Positions 1 through 9,885 of a DNA stretch of 24,361 nucleotides are shown one piece after another. Numbering within the stretch: position 1 is the stretch's first letter; each line of letters begins with the position of its first letter. A program made the translations under genes and the position numbers. Source of the stretch: Syncephalis plumigaleata (taxonomy: Eukaryota; Zoopagomycota; Zoopagomycetes; Zoopagales; Piptocephalidaceae); assembly GCA_025201365.1 (NCBI GenBank), contig JAIXMF010000203.1:1-24361 (forward strand), in the 5' to 3' direction. A model generated the notes under the pieces. That model was not told the origin of the DNA, searched no databases, and was given only the letters and a program-made list of their open reading frames with translations.

Positions 1-45
1 GCTAGCTAACTAGCTGATTGACTAACTATTGTTGTACAATTAAAG

Positions 46-501
46 TGGATAACGAGGAGCACAATGACTTTGTCAAATTGCGTCAAATGCTCATCCGCAC
101 ACATATGGAAGAGCTCAAGCAGCATACGGCTGATGTCCTCTACGAGAACTATCGTACAGGCAAGCTTCAATCGATGGGCATCACACAAGACCCGTCTGTC
201 TTCCAAGAGGTCAATCCAATCGCTCGTATGGAGGAAGAGAAGCGACAGCACGAGGCCAAGATGCAAAAAATGGGAAGGCGAGATGCGCTTGGTGTTCCAG
301 CAAAAGGTCCAGGAGAAGGAGTCAAAGCTGAAGCAGAGCGAGGAAGAGTTATACGCTCGTCATAAGGAGATGAAGGATGCGTTGGAGAAACAACGCGCAG
401 AGCTCGAGGAGAAGAAGAAGCGACTAGAAATGGGCGGCCGACCAGTAACACCAGGCAGCGACAAACACAAGAAGAAGGGCGGGTTTACGTTCAACAAATA
501 A
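46..501 (+). CDS. Septin, C-terminal exon (partial, one-base frameshift)
   Basis: This is the last exon of a septin, the GTP-binding filament protein of the bud neck, septum or hyphal cortex. The exon follows an acceptor AAAG at 42-45, with a CTAAC branch-like site at about 22-26. It opens with the end of the septin G domain (DNEEHNDFVKLRQMLIRTHM, then LYENYR) and runs into a charged coiled coil rich in E, K and Q, the septin C-terminal extension. The protein ends GGFTFNK at the stop 499-501. The GTPase domain lies left of the window. The reading frame shifts by one base at about 265-273, inside an A6 run followed by GGG. Up to there one frame reads KMQKM, and from there the +1 frame reads EGEMRLVFQQKVQEK. 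Both sides match septins, so one extra base is present, either a homopolymer sequencing error or a real mutation. A Cdc3/Cdc12-type septin seems likely, but the subgroup is not certain. Confidence 0.85.
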   Translation, partial: WITRSTMTLSNCVKCSSAHIWKSSSSIRLMSSTRTIVQASFNRWASHKTRLSSKRSIQSLVWRKRSDSTRPRCKKWEGEMRLVFQQKVQEKESKLKQSEEELYARHKEMKDALEKQRAELEEKKKRLEMGGRPVTPGSDKHKKKGGFTFNK

Positions 502-911
502 GTGATATGAGCCTTATAAACACGGTTATTATACTCTATTGTCATAAACAGCAACGTGTATCGCGATGTATATGAAGATGTTTGACTTTTTTCCCTATAG
601 GATATAATCTATAATTGAATACACTAAATGTTTATGATATACATCAGAATGAATGCATCGTATAAATTATTATGTTATTACTGCTGTTCTCGTTTGTTTC
701 TTTGTCTCTATATACAATTCTATACCGGATAGATACATGTACAATTTATTTATCAACAAGCTAGTAGAGAGTGGCAATAAGCGTTATTAGGAAATGGGAA
801 AGGGGGAAGAGGAGGAGGAGGAGGAAATAAATGATGTGATGTGATGAATTTATTCGATTGTTATTACAGGCTATTTCCATCCAATTTGCGCTAATAAAAT
901 CATTTTTGGCA
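502..911 (+). other. Septin 3' UTR and upstream region of next gene
   Basis: There is no coding region here. The first part should be the septin 3' UTR, which is AT-rich. A purine-rich stretch (GGAGGAGGAGGAGG) lies at about 800-825. A pyrimidine-rich TTATTACAG at about 861-869 looks like a splice acceptor, so the next gene may have a 5' UTR intron ending there. Confidence 0.4.
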
Positions 912-3699
912 ATGCCCGATTCACTTGCACCTATCGCATCGAAACCGGAGGAGAGTATGGCGAGTGTGGCCAAGGAGAGGCCTGCGGAACAGGGTAAGTT
1001 CAAGTGGAAACACGCTACTTGTACTAAAAAGAAATGGAAAAAGATTCAACGCACGATGAGTCAATGCAGGAAGCGGTGGAGGAGAGTACGAATGCAATGA
1101 ACGTGGATTCTCCTAGCAAAACAGATCCACAGGTGAATGCAACGATAGAGAAGGAAAGCAAACAACAGGAAGAGAAGCAGGTAGAAAACAAAGCACAGGA
1201 AGAAGAAGAAGAGTCGGAAACGAGTAGGGAAGTAGGGCAGCAGGATTACACGCCCATTGTTGAATCTAGTGCGGAACGTGTAGCTCGTCAACAATCGCTG
1301 CACGACATACTCGATATACTTATTATGTGAGTGGCACGAAGCGTATAAGTATTAGCTGATGACTTACTGATTGTCTATGGCGATATAGTCGCTCAAAACC
1401 ATTATTGAACAAGCAGCAGCAACAACAACAACAACAAAGTGACGATAACAATATACCTGTTACACTTGAGGAAATAAAGGATCGATTGAGTAAAGGAGAA
1501 TACGACACGGAAAAGAAGATAACCACACAACTTATACTGGTATGTGTTCATTAAATAGTCGATGAATGCTCGAGACTAAGTTGGAAACATGCGTAGAATG
1601 ACGTTTGTCAGTATTACAATCATCAATCGACTCTATCGCATTGGAGTGCAAAGGATAGGACAGCCATCGAAGAGTTACGCGATCTAGGACGTGCTCTACT
1701 ACAACGTATTGGTGCCGATCATCCTAGCTGGCGAAAGCGTTCATTGAACGAGAATGATGATAATAGCAATGATCATATGCAAGTGGAGAATGAAACAGAG
1801 GTAATTAACAAATGAACGAGCAAACAATATGTGATTAACCAAATGAATGATATAATACAGAATAATAATGATAATACAGAAGATGTCAATTCAGGTTAGT
1901 TTGCTAATGCATTAGCGTACAAGTAAAAGCTAATATGCTATTCAATGATCATTGTAGTCGATGAGTCAGCACAAAGACCTACTAAGGTAGCCTTATACCA
2001 ACGAGGCACTGATGCCTATTTATTCAGTGGCACATCGACATTAAATGCGTTCAAAAATGACAAAGATGATTTGTCAGTCAATGGTAATTACTAGTGTAGA
2101 GTATTGCAATGCGAATAGGATTATATTAATCTATGTAAAGTAGTAGGAGAAATACGTAAAATATCCATCTTACCTACACCATCTTTGTCGAAGGTGCCTA
2201 CCATGGGTCAGGCAGTTGGTCCTGCCGTGCAACCGCCCATTACTTCACTGCATCGTTATCGTGATTGGAGTGCACATCGTATACAACCAGGCAAGTGCTA
2301 ATGGCACACTACACCACTATATACACATGTAATACGAGCAACTGCTAACTATTACCTTGATAATAGTTGCCTTCCTAGACTACGGGCCCTATTCTAGTTT
2401 TGCTCCCAGTTACGATATTAACATGGCCAATCTTAGTTCTAGCGAGTCGGCACGCATCGCCCTATACAAACAACAACAGCGACAGCAGCAACAGCAACGT
2501 AGAAAGCAGGAGCAGCAAACAGCTGAAGCGAAAGAGAAACTACGCACGAATGACACTTCCACTCGTGATGATACGGCAAACGCGGTCATCACTAAAGATG
2601 ACATTGATCACGATCTCTTCAAACGGCATAATATTGACATTGACATGTTAACCCGATTGGAAGCTGAACTGGCCGAGGCAGAGAGTAGAAACACGGGTGT
2701 AGCCATTACAGCTACAGTGAACGATAACTCTAATCCGGAAATTGAGGCAATTTTGTTAAAGAACGCCGGTTTACTGCTTGAGTTGCAAGTATTACAAGAG
2801 GAGCGTTTCGCCAGTGAATATAAGAGTCCAAAAACCGTATCGGAATTGGAACGTCAACTGGGTAAGCCGTGATGAATCACCATTAATTACACTATAATGC
2901 TAATACTGCTATGTAATGCTAGCGAGAACATTGGAACAGAATCTAGCTGGATTAGCGGAAAAGACAGCACCTCGTACACTTATTACAGCGAGCAATACCG
3001 AGAACGAGGAAGAGGACGACACTACAGTATCGACCATTATCGAATCGGCTATGGCACGTTTACCGCATGCAATACCCGCCTATCGCGGTACATTGCCACC
3101 CAATAGACCATTCGCTTATGGTAGCAACTATGGTTCGCGTATGGTCCATCCACCGGCAGCCACTGTTGTACCAGGTACACGTAGCGATGCAAATAATGCG
3201 GCACAGATACAACAACATCTATTGTTACAACGACAATTGCAAGCGGGTAATCCTGCGTTAAACAACGCACCAACTACGCCCATCTCGTATGCCGCGGGTA
3301 ATCGATCTGCCATGACTACACCATCGATGCCAATTAATATGGCAGCTTTACAGCAGCAGCAACAACGACAACAGCAACAGCAACAGCAACAACAAGCCAT
3401 GGCCACTACAATGATGATGATGCAGGGTAATAATGCGACTCGTTGTCTTAATTGCGGCACTGCCGATTCGTCTACTTGGCGTGCCATGCCAGGTGCTAAT
3501 AGTACGGCTAAATTATGTAATGGTAAGTAATTGCTTAGCTAGCAGATACTATTACATTATATACGCTTTTTATTTACCTATTTACTAATGGGCTTTCATT
3601 ATTATTACCACTCAATTAGCTTGTGGTCTTTATTATGTTAAATATCAACATCATCGACCGGTAGAACGCTGGGCAAATCGAACAACGAATCATCAATAG
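912..3699 (+). CDS. BRD7/BRD9-like protein with degenerate bromodomain and GATA zinc finger
   Basis: Ten exons read as one 736-residue protein: 912-993, 1032-1326, 1389-1539, 1597-1800, 1861-1894, 1958-2083, 2147-2290, 2367-2861, 2923-3522 and 3620-3699. All phases agree. An acidic, Q/E-rich N-terminus leads to a bromodomain-like region at about 115-200. It has LHDILDIL as helix Z, then a Q8 tract where the ZA loop should be, then TLEEIKDRLSKGEY and DVCQYYNHQ. N184 sits at the acetyl-lysine-binding asparagine, but no WPF shelf is visible. Residues from about 346 (FLDYGPYSSFAPSYD) match the DUF3512 domain of BRD7/BRD9, SWI/SNF-associated subunits. A second poly-Q run precedes a C-terminal GATA-type finger with C685, C688, C709 and C712 (CLNC, 20 residues, CNAC) followed by GLYYVKYQHHRP. 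A chromatin-remodelling role is inferred from these domains. The intron at 2291-2366 starts with GC rather than GT. The start at 912 is the first good in-frame ATG; 858 is an alternative. Confidence 0.85.
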
Positions 3700-3733
3700 G
3701 ATAGTGTAGTGCTAATGATCGCGTAGATTTCTT

Positions 3734-5205
3734 GTAGATTTCTGGATAGATTTCTAATATTACAGAATTTTCCAACCGATTAGCGTTGCGCGCCTTTAAC
3801 TTTTGTTTCTACTAATAAATAATGATGCACATTAGTCAACATCATTGTCGTTATCATTATGTGAGTACGGAATGTTTTATTTAGAATACCAATAAAGTAC
3901 CATATTTATAAGCATACAATGTCCAATGTATAACATTAAGATACTGTATACGCAGTCATATAATGAACACGATCAATAGGGGTTACAAGGCGAATGCACT
4001 ATAGAGAGCGTTAATTGCATACACAGACACCAATATTATACATTGACTACAGCAACAACAATAATGCTGCTAATGAATGCGCAAGATTATTTATTGATAA
4101 GAACAAATGTTAACGACTAACTGTGTTAATCGATTGGAACAACCATGTAATAGCATGCCAATGAGCAATGAATGGATGTGCTAATGCCGTTATTACTCTC
4201 TATTAGTGCCATGTTAGCTATTGATATACACCATGCAAATAAAGATATAGCCATCATATAGGACTTCCTCGACACATTTACAATATGCAATACAATGTCA
4301 GACAGTACCACTACAAATACAAAGTGCTAAGCGACGCAATGGGTAGTAGTTAGCACGGATATTATGTATGTACGCGTACTTTCACAACACACGAGTAGAA
4401 GGTGTAGTGTTTGTTACGTATACATGTCGTAATTAGAGGAACAAACAGCACTGACTAGTAATTAACACGAGTACCGCGTACTTGCATATATTTATAAAGC
4501 ACGAGTAAGTAATGCAAAGCAGCGAGTGGAGACGTTGTATTCTAGCAAGCAAGTGTGGTGCCTAATGCATAGCGCGAGTGTCACGTATGCGTACGTGTCT
4601 CCACATACTACAAGCAATGAACAGCAAGTCAACGCGAATAAAGTGGTACAACACGGCAAGCAAACGTCGTGAATAAAGGACACGGCATGAAATAATAGAA
4701 ATACACGAGTGAGGGCAAGGGAGTGTCGCAAGCAAGTAGACAAGGGAGCAAGAAAGAGAGAACTGAATAGAGGATAGACCGGTATGAAAGACTCAGTGGG
4801 GTATATGCCACGTTGATCGACAACGAATAAAGAACCAATTACTACACAGCGTGAAGAGCAAAGTGTGCTTATGACAGAGTATACAGATTGGAGTGAGGCT
4901 GCCGACGAGTAGCGATACAAAATACGAGTACGCGACATACAATCAACATAATCGACAAGTAGTCAGTGGCAAAGCGGTAGACTAGACGGGAATAAGCCGA
5001 CCGACCGAGAACAACACAAAGACAAGTAGTATACGCTTGCAACTAAGTGTAGCCTGTATATAACAATAAACGAAGGTGGAGTAAGAGGAAAAGCATGAGT
5101 TGTGGTGGTGTATGTGTGGTCAGAGGACGAATAAAAGAATAAAAAGCAATAAACGAGTGAGTGTGTGTTAACGAGCATTGCTATCATCTATGAGTGCCAT
5201 GGTAA
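3734..5205. repeat. Left arm of a large inverted repeat
   Basis: This block of about 1.47 kb matches the reverse complement of 8430-9877. The identity is very high in the core (4500-4950 shows only scattered single differences). It is lower toward the outer end, where a 15-nt length difference lies near 4050-4065. The outer boundary is about 3734 (GTAGATTTCTGGAT) and similarity fades at about 5180-5205. It begins only 35 bp after the stop of the BRD-like gene, so that gene's 3' UTR and AATAAA at 3815 lie inside the repeat. A 148-codon minus-strand frame (4492-4938) is open in both arms, but it is low-complexity and rich in S, C and L, with no recognisable domain. No transposase, TG/CA-type end or target duplication was found. 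Confidence 0.9.
3758..4152. repeat. Nested small inverted repeat in the left arm
   Basis: The two ends of this 395-bp stretch are imperfect inverted copies of each other over about 75 bp (3758-3832 against 4076-4152). Shared blocks, in order, are TATTACA, TTCCAAYCGATTA, TTAAC, TTTGTT, AATAAATAAT and GCRCATT. The size, the end symmetry and the AT-rich middle resemble a MITE-like or hairpin element, but no target-site duplication was identified. The counterpart in the right arm is 9474-9853. Confidence 0.6.
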
Positions 5206-5440
5206 TTGTTACGTGATTATTGAACGAGTGAATAAACAAACGAACGAAGAGAAGATGAAATAGTGGGGAAAGTGAAATGGAATAAAAGCTAACAACACCT
5301 ACTAATGAAAGCATTATCAAAAGGAAAGCAAAAGTAAGAGGGAATTATAAAGAATGTCATTAGTAAAAGTTATTAGCATTGCATTACAAGATTCTACACA
5401 TTTATTAATAAAGGATCTATTTGATTAATGGTGTTAACAA

Positions 5441-5476
5441 TTGTGCAAATTTATTAATTAATAAGAACAAAAGTTA
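5441..5476 (-). repeat. Extra copy of the arm motif in the aminopeptidase 3' UTR
   Basis: Read on the minus strand, this has TAACTTTTGTTCTTATTAAT, then AATAAAT and TGCACAA. That is the core of the nested repeat ends at 3797-3830, 4078-4112, 9513-9548 and 9781-9815. It lies 25 bp after the aminopeptidase stop, outside the left arm. It contains AATAAA, so it may serve as that gene's polyadenylation region. Confidence 0.6.
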
Positions 5477-5500
5477 GTTCAGTTGTGGTGGATAGACTGT

Positions 5501-7541
5501 TTAGTTATTGATCAGGTAAGCACCGGCCAAAGTAAGTATAGGACTAGCGGTAGTGCGTGGTAATGATAGACCAGGAGCATTGCTCTCCTCGGCAGATCCT
5601 GCCACATCAAGATGAGTATAAGCAATGCGTTGATTAGGATCCGTGCAGGCGGATCCGTGCTTCTCCAATCCCGCGGCAATGATCATGAAGCCAGCCGGGA
5701 ACATGTGTCCTCGGTTGGTCATGGTAGACGGGGCGCTATTGCTTGAGATGACATCGCCCATGCCGCATCTGGCGCGGCCCAAGTCCATGTCTTCGCGTCG
5801 AAGACGAGATAGCTCGAATGGATCGCCCCATTGTTCACCGGCCTCGAGGAGTCGTTGTGGCACCTTGAGCTCATTGTAAGCTGGTCCATTAGGCACGGCA
5901 GCACCGTAATTGCCATAGGCACGAATGACATGACCGGTGAGTGTGGCAACCGTAAAGAGGGATGCCTTGGGGGCGGCGTCAACTCCGCCGAGGCGTTTCC
6001 GTGTTGCCAGCACTTCCTCGCGACACTTGCATAGAAGATCGGTCATGACCATTCGACCCTCGGCATCGGTGTTGCCTACAATCACGCGTACGCCTGAGCG
6101 AGCCTCAATGACCTCGTCACTGACGTAGCTATCGGCACCAATGCTATTACGTACCAATGCCAGATACGCGGTGACATTGAGATGGCGTGGTTGTAGTTCG
6201 GCCACCGTACGTAGGAATCCGGCCACACCAGCTGCACCACACTTATCGCGCGACATACCACGCATATGGCCTCCTGCCTTGACGTCGGCACCACCAGTAT
6301 CGTAAGTGATACCCTTGCCGACGAGGTAAAGATGCTCCTTGACCTGAGTGGGTTCTGGCGAGCGATACTCTAGGCGAACCACACGAGGATGATGACGTGG
6401 CACGGCCAATGAACACCGAGCCACGGCGGCCAATAGTGGAAATTCGCGGGCCATCACATTCGGGTCGTCGATGACCTCGATCTCCAAACGATCTGCCACG
6501 GGAGCCATCGCTTCCACCACATAGTCAGCAAAACGTGGAGGGGCCATACGTTCCGGATCGGATCCACCAAGATCACGAGCAATACGACGACCTTGCTCTA
6601 GTGCGGCGACCGTGGATACAATGCGATCAACGGATTGACCGCCATTTGAAGGCGACACCACGGATAAACCGGTAAGTGATTGCGCAGCAGGTTTGCCGGC
6701 ATTCGCCTCACGAGCCTGCAGTGGGATGTAGGACTCGTGGAGTAGCGACAAGAGGGTGACCTCCAGGTAGCGTTCATAGTTTGTTAGGGTAGGTGGATCA
6801 GCCACAGCTACCACGGGATGGTTGCAGCCAGCTTCACGGGCTCGTTTAAGCGCTTTGGCAGCCGTATCTACGTAATAAGTGCGTGGATTTTGTTCAGTTA
6901 ATAATCATGCTTTTTAAACATATGATATTACGACAGTTTTACTTACCTGCAAAACGACGTACGTCATCGACATCGCCTGCGAGGGAGCCGGTACAAGCGA
7001 CTATCAGCTTTCCCCCTGGTGCCGACTCACAAGGTAGGAGACGAGCATCGGCATCGAAACCTTGGTCAACTTGAGCATACGCTGTAAGTAAGTCTTGAAG
7101 TGGAGTATCTTGCACTAACGGGTGGGCCAACAACTGCTTGCGATTAGTGTACAGCAGCAGCAAGGCGTCAGTCTCTGAACCGCTGGATAAAGAAGCCAGA
7201 GAGCTGTCAGAGGGCAGCACCTGCAATAAAGGAAGACTTGCGACTTGCGACATAGTATTGCGTGCAGAAGAAGACGAAAATGTTTGCTTTTTTACAAGTG
7301 CAATAGGAGAGAAGATAGCGGCGTTGAACGCGGAAGAAGTCGTGGAGAATGAATAGTGGTGCTTCAACTTCGCAAATAAGGATAACTGTGCGACCTCAGG
7401 GGAAATAGGCGAGGCGGCCGAGCAGAGACGACGTCGATAGTGGACTCCTTGTCGATAATTACAAGCCGAATTCGTAGCAACTCTGGCTGCACGGTGTGCG
7501 GCGCTATAGAAAATACGCGACGATACGAGTTGTGCGGACAT
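5501..7541 (-). CDS. M17 leucyl aminopeptidase (cytosol aminopeptidase family)
   Basis: Two exons, complement of 6947-7541 and 5501-6867, give 653 residues. The intron 6868-6946 has GTAAGT and TAG ends, and the join reads VRRFADTAAKALKRA. The enzyme would release N-terminal amino acids from peptides using two metal ions. Family residues are all visible by position against bovine LAP: K383 and D388 (GKGITYDTGG), catalytic K395, D406 (MSRDKCGAA), then D466, E468 and R470 in NTDAEGR. The N-terminal 96 residues are rich in R, S and A with almost no acidic residues at the start (MSAQLVSSRIFYSAAHRAAR), like a mitochondrial presequence. A second Met at 97 (MSQVASLPLLQVLP) could start a cytosolic form; both points are inference. 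At 653 residues it is longer than typical LAPs of about 500, largely because of that extension. The gene sits between the arms of the 1.45-kb inverted repeat. Confidence 0.92.
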
Positions 7542-7663
7542 GCGACGAGTTCAACGGAATAAGCCGCAATATGTATACGTAAAGGATAGAAAAGAGTGAA
7601 TGAAGTTTTACTATTGTACTTAATAAACTGTTATTATAAAACAGCCAAATTAAGTAAAACTGT

Positions 7664-7695
7664 TGAATCAAATACGCAACATGTTGTAAAAATTA
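7664..7695 (+). repeat. 32-bp direct repeat, copy 1
   Basis: This 32-bp segment (core AATACGCAACATGTTGTAAA) matches 9886-9917 at 28 of 32 positions in the same orientation. The second copy begins 9 bp outside the right inverted-repeat arm, so the pair brackets the right arm plus its inner spacer. Confidence 0.6.
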
Positions 7696-8085
7696 ACACT
7701 AAGAACAATGAGACAATTTGAATGAGCCTATTAATAAACTTGTATATTTTTATTAACATTTACTAGTACATATGAATGAAGATGACCATACATCTTGTTC
7801 TAACTGGCATTAACTCCTTCAATATGCCTCTAATAAATATTTAATACGTATTATCATGCTTTCCATTACAAAATACATCGAATGAATGTACTTGTAGTGT
7901 TCTAGCTTCATTGCCCATGCCATGAATAATCGGCGAGTGTTATTGACATGGTTCTACTTGACAGCAATACTATGATTACTTTCATATTACAAGTGTTAAC
8001 GTGTCTATTCTAATGGTTATACCATTCTCTTTCTCTTTATTCATCTCACTCGTTCTGTTCATCACTTTACTAATTTCTTTGTTCA

Positions 8086-8303
8086 TTCACTTATCGTAGC
8101 TCGCGCGTTCTACTCATTCCTCCTGCTCATTACGCTCATTCACTTCGTATTCCTTACATAGTACACTCATTCCTTCTGCTCAATATATATTCGTTCACTT
8201 CTCGCTTCTCTTGAATTCCTCGCACGATCTATTCATTCACTTCTCTAAGCTCTCGTGTTCTACTCATTCTACTCTGCTCTTTACTCATTCACTTCGTTCA
8301 GTC
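8086..8303. repeat. Degenerate long-unit repeats
   Basis: The segments 8086-8156 and 8232-8302 are similar over about 70 bp. Both run ATTCACTT, TCTACTCATTC, CTGCTC, ACTCATTCACTTCG. A weaker related unit lies between them (ACTCATTCCTTCTGCTCA at about 8164). It is pyrimidine-rich and probably non-coding. Confidence 0.5.
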
Positions 8304-8429
8304 CTCTTGAGTTAACTTTCTATTATCTTTTGTTAAGATCGCTTGCAATGCTCATTAATAAATTTCAAATTCAGCTTCTTTAATACCTTCTATTACACTC
8401 GTTCCTTTGTTAACAGCATAGCTATTACC

Positions 8430-9877
8430 GTAACACTTATAGACGATAGCAATGCTCGTTAACACATACACTCGTCTATTGCTTTTTATTCTTTTATTCG
8501 TCCTCTGATCACACATACACCACCACAACTCGTGCTTTTCCTCTTACTCCACCTTCGTTTATTGTTATATACAGGCTACACTTAGTTGCAAGCGTATACT
8601 ACTTGTCTTTGTGTTGTTCTCGGTCGGTCGGCTTATTCCCGTCTAGTCTACCGCTTTGCCACTGACTACTTGTCGATTATGTTGATTGTATGTCGCGTAC
8701 TCGTATTTTGTATCGCTACTCGTCGGCAGCCTCACTCCAATCTGTATACTCTGTCATAAGCACACTTTGCTCTTCACGCTGTGTAGTAATTGGTTCTTTA
8801 TTCGTTGTCGATCAACGTGGCATATACCCCACTGAGTCTTTCATACCGGTCTATCCTCTATTCAGTTCTCTCTTTCTTGCTCCCTTGTCTACTTGCTTGC
8901 GACACTCCCTTGCCCTCACTCGTGTATTTCTATTATTTCATACCGTGTCCTTTATTCACGACGTTTGCTTGCCGTGTTGTACCACTTTATTCGCGTTGAC
9001 TTGCTGTTCATTGCTTGTAGTATGTGGAGACACGTACGCATACGTGACACTCGCGCTATGCATTAGGCACCACACTTGCTTGCTAGAATACAACGTCTCC
9101 ACTCGCTGCTTTGCGTTACTTACTCGTGATTATAAATGTATGCAAGTACGCGGTACTCGTGTTAATTACTAGCCAGTGCTTTTGTTCATCCAATTGCGAC
9201 ATGTATACGTAACAAACACTACGCCTTCTACTCGTGTGTTGTGAAAGTACGCGTACATACATAATATCCGTGCTAACTACTACCCATTGCGTCGCTTAGC
9301 ACTTTGTATTTGTAGTGTCACAGTCTGACATTGTATTGCATATTGTATATGTGCCGAGGAAGTCCTATATGATGGCTATATCTTTATTTGCATAGTGTAT
9401 ATCAATAACTAACATGGCACTAATAGAGAGTAATAACGGCATTAGCACATCCATTCATTGCTCATTAGCATGCTATTACATGGTTGTTCCAATCGATTAA
9501 CACTGTTAATCATTAACTTTTGTTCTTATTAATAAATAATCTTGCGCATTCATTATTATTGAAGTCAATGTATAATATTGGTGTCTGTGTATGCAATTAA
9601 CGCTCTCTATAGTGCATTCGCCTTGTAACCCCTATTGATCGTGTTCATTATATGACTGCGTATACAGTATTTTAGTGTTATACATTGGACATTGTATGCT
9701 TATAAATACGATACTTTATTGGTATTCTAAATAAAACATTCCGTACTCACATAATGATAACGACAATGATGTTGACTAATGTGCATCATTATTTATTAGT
9801 AGAAACAAAAGTTAAAGGCGCGCAACGCTAATCGGTTGGAAAATTCTGTAATATTAGAAATCAATCCAGAAATCTAC
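8430..9877. repeat. Right arm of the large inverted repeat
   Basis: This is the inverted partner of 3734-5205. A frame at 8690-9172 repeats the 148-codon frame of the left arm with only one amino-acid difference seen over the shared part, then ends differently. Small differences between the arms (for example TATCGT against TACCAT in the stretch before 3910, and a short length change) show two real, slightly diverged copies rather than one sequence assembled twice. Confidence 0.9.
9474..9853. repeat. Nested small inverted repeat in the right arm
   Basis: This is the counterpart of 3758-4152, with the same end motifs: TATTACA at 9474-9480, and a core at 9513-9548 and inverted at 9781-9815. It is slightly shorter than the left copy because of a length difference near 9550-9570. 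Confidence 0.6.
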
Positions 9878-9885
9878 TGAATAAA

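Larger units (their letters stand above)
7542..8429. other. Aminopeptidase upstream region and low-complexity spacer
   Basis: There is no coding region here. The first ~120 bp would hold the aminopeptidase promoter and 5' UTR. Positions 7664-7695 form a direct repeat with 9886-9917. From about 8030 to 8310 the plus strand is pyrimidine-rich and built of degenerate repeats of ACTCATTC, ATTCACTT and CGTTC. It then runs into the right inverted-repeat arm. Confidence 0.5.

Noticed and set aside
4492-4938. 148-codon open frame in the left arm, repeated at 8690-9172
   Set aside because: It is low-complexity, rich in S, C and L, with no domain. Its conservation is explained by the near-identity of the two arms, and the frames end differently.
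5352-5366. 15-bp inverted match between 5352-5366 and about 9938-9952
   Set aside because: An exact match of this length is about what chance gives in an AT-rich window of this size.
3734-9877. LTR-type or other virus-derived element as the source of the inverted repeat
   Set aside because: The long repeats are inverted rather than direct, no TG/CA ends or element genes are visible, and the enclosed gene is an ordinary spliced aminopeptidase.
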